DNA of 5,039 nt. It comes from Actinomycetes bacterium. GTDB taxonomy: Bacteria; Actinomycetota; Acidimicrobiia; Acidimicrobiales; Palsa-688. The position numbers were made by a program, and so were the translations under genes. This document shows positions 4,667-5,039 of the stretch, piece after piece (position 1 is the first letter of the stretch; every line of letters begins with the position of its first letter). Under the pieces are notes generated by a model, which made no database searches, was not told where the DNA came from, and worked only from the letters and a program-made list of their open reading frames with translations. Location of the stretch: NCBI GenBank assembly GCA_021827225.1, contig JAKAXG010000395.1, forward strand, positions 1-5,039, read 5' to 3'.

Positions 4667-5039
4667 TCAGTCCCGAGGGAATCGGGCCGGGAGGGTCTGC
4701 AACCAGAGATCCAACTTGCCTTGCCACAGCAACCACGCCCCTTCCAAAGAGATGAGATGGGTGGCCACCTCTATCCCGTCGGGGGACGACAACAGCAGGA
4801 ACTGCCGGCGGATGATGGCGAAAACCGTGTCCTCGGCTGCGACCTCCTGGACCAGCAGCGCTCGCATGGTGGGGCTCATGCGCACGGAAGCGATCCTCTC
4901 CCAGGGCCACTCTCGTAGGACCTTCTGACGGTTCCCGACCACCATGAGGCGTCGGTCGGTGGCAACCACAGCACCTGGCGTTCTCGGACACTCGCTCTTC
5001 CTCCAGGCGCGTTCGTCGAGGAGCCGATGAGCTTCGGCA
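4667..5039 (-). CDS. PH-like domain protein, C-terminal part (5' end outside window)
   Basis: The frame is open from the window edge, so the gene starts beyond 5039; about 123 residues are visible. It opens with AEAHRLLDERAWRKSE. Next comes VVATDRRLMVVGNRQK, then WPWERIASVRM, a pattern typical of bacterial PH-like (bPH/GRAM-like) beta-sheet domains, where a strand reading ATDRRL is followed by a W-x-x-I strand. The rest continues as alternating strands (TVFAIIRRQFLLLSSPDG) and ends with a likely amphipathic helix (AWLLWQGKLDLWLQTLPARF), as PH-type folds usually do. There is no transmembrane helix in the visible part. An internal GTG at 4969 is a possible start but would cut into the first strand region. 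Bacterial PH-like proteins often bind other proteins or membranes; no function can be given here. The call rests on pattern resemblance and is moderate. Confidence 0.55.
   Translation of the reverse strand, partial: AEAHRLLDERAWRKSECPRTPGAVVATDRRLMVVGNRQKVLREWPWERIASVRMSPTMRALLVQEVAAEDTVFAIIRRQFLLLSSPDGIEVATHLISLEGAWLLWQGKLDLWLQTLPARFPRD

Noticed and set aside
4262..4928. Plus-strand open frames of 218 and 161 codons over the right end
   Set aside because: They run opposite to the PH-like gene and the binding-protein relic and have typical shadow composition (Arg, Pro, Gly, Ser) with no motif.
1..5039. tRNA or rRNA genes, CRISPR array, insertion sequence or transposase, phage attachment site
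   Set aside because: No cloverleaf, regularly spaced repeats, transposase motifs or terminal inverted repeats were seen on either strand.

Overview
The window is very GC-rich, with codon third positions dominated by G and C. Its gene content (a SigB/SigF-type sigma factor, a tiny two-helix hydrophobic protein, several alpha/beta hydrolases) fits a high-GC actinobacterium, probably a soil or environmental lineage. This is inferred from composition and protein style; no marker gene fixes the taxon.

Left part (1-1031): the window opens inside an alpha/beta hydrolase on the plus strand that enters at its nucleophile elbow and ends at 480. A strong GC hairpin follows it. Next comes a short stretch (about 557-655) that reads like the last residues of a membrane protein, probably an ABC-2-type permease, with no gene attached. 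A 57-residue two-helix membrane protein with an excellent ribosome binding site lies at 754-927.

Middle (1029-2897): a formate/nitrite transporter (FNT) family channel on the minus strand and a SigB/SigF/SigG-type RNA polymerase sigma factor on the plus strand are transcribed away from each other. They share a 222-base intergenic region that holds a 21-base inverted repeat and a second small hairpin beside the sigma-factor ribosome binding site. No anti-sigma or anti-anti-sigma gene is seen in the window.

Right part (2898-5039): a 310-base gap between convergent genes holds two hairpins and no convincing gene. A complete alpha/beta-fold hydrolase (minus strand, 3208-4050) follows, preceded by a possible leaderless promoter. 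Immediately upstream is a remnant of a sugar-type ABC transporter substrate-binding protein. It keeps one clear block of family sequence and an intact Shine-Dalgarno site with a GTG start, but has lost its signal peptide and both ends of the protein. The window closes with the C-terminal part of a minus-strand protein that resembles a bacterial PH-like domain.

The genes do not form an obvious pathway or operon. The region looks like mixed accessory sequence in which two transport genes have decayed to fragments between intact single genes. I do not see a clearly new multi-gene system here. The points most worth following up are the divergent FNT/sigma-factor control region and the substrate-binding-protein relic that still carries good translation signals.
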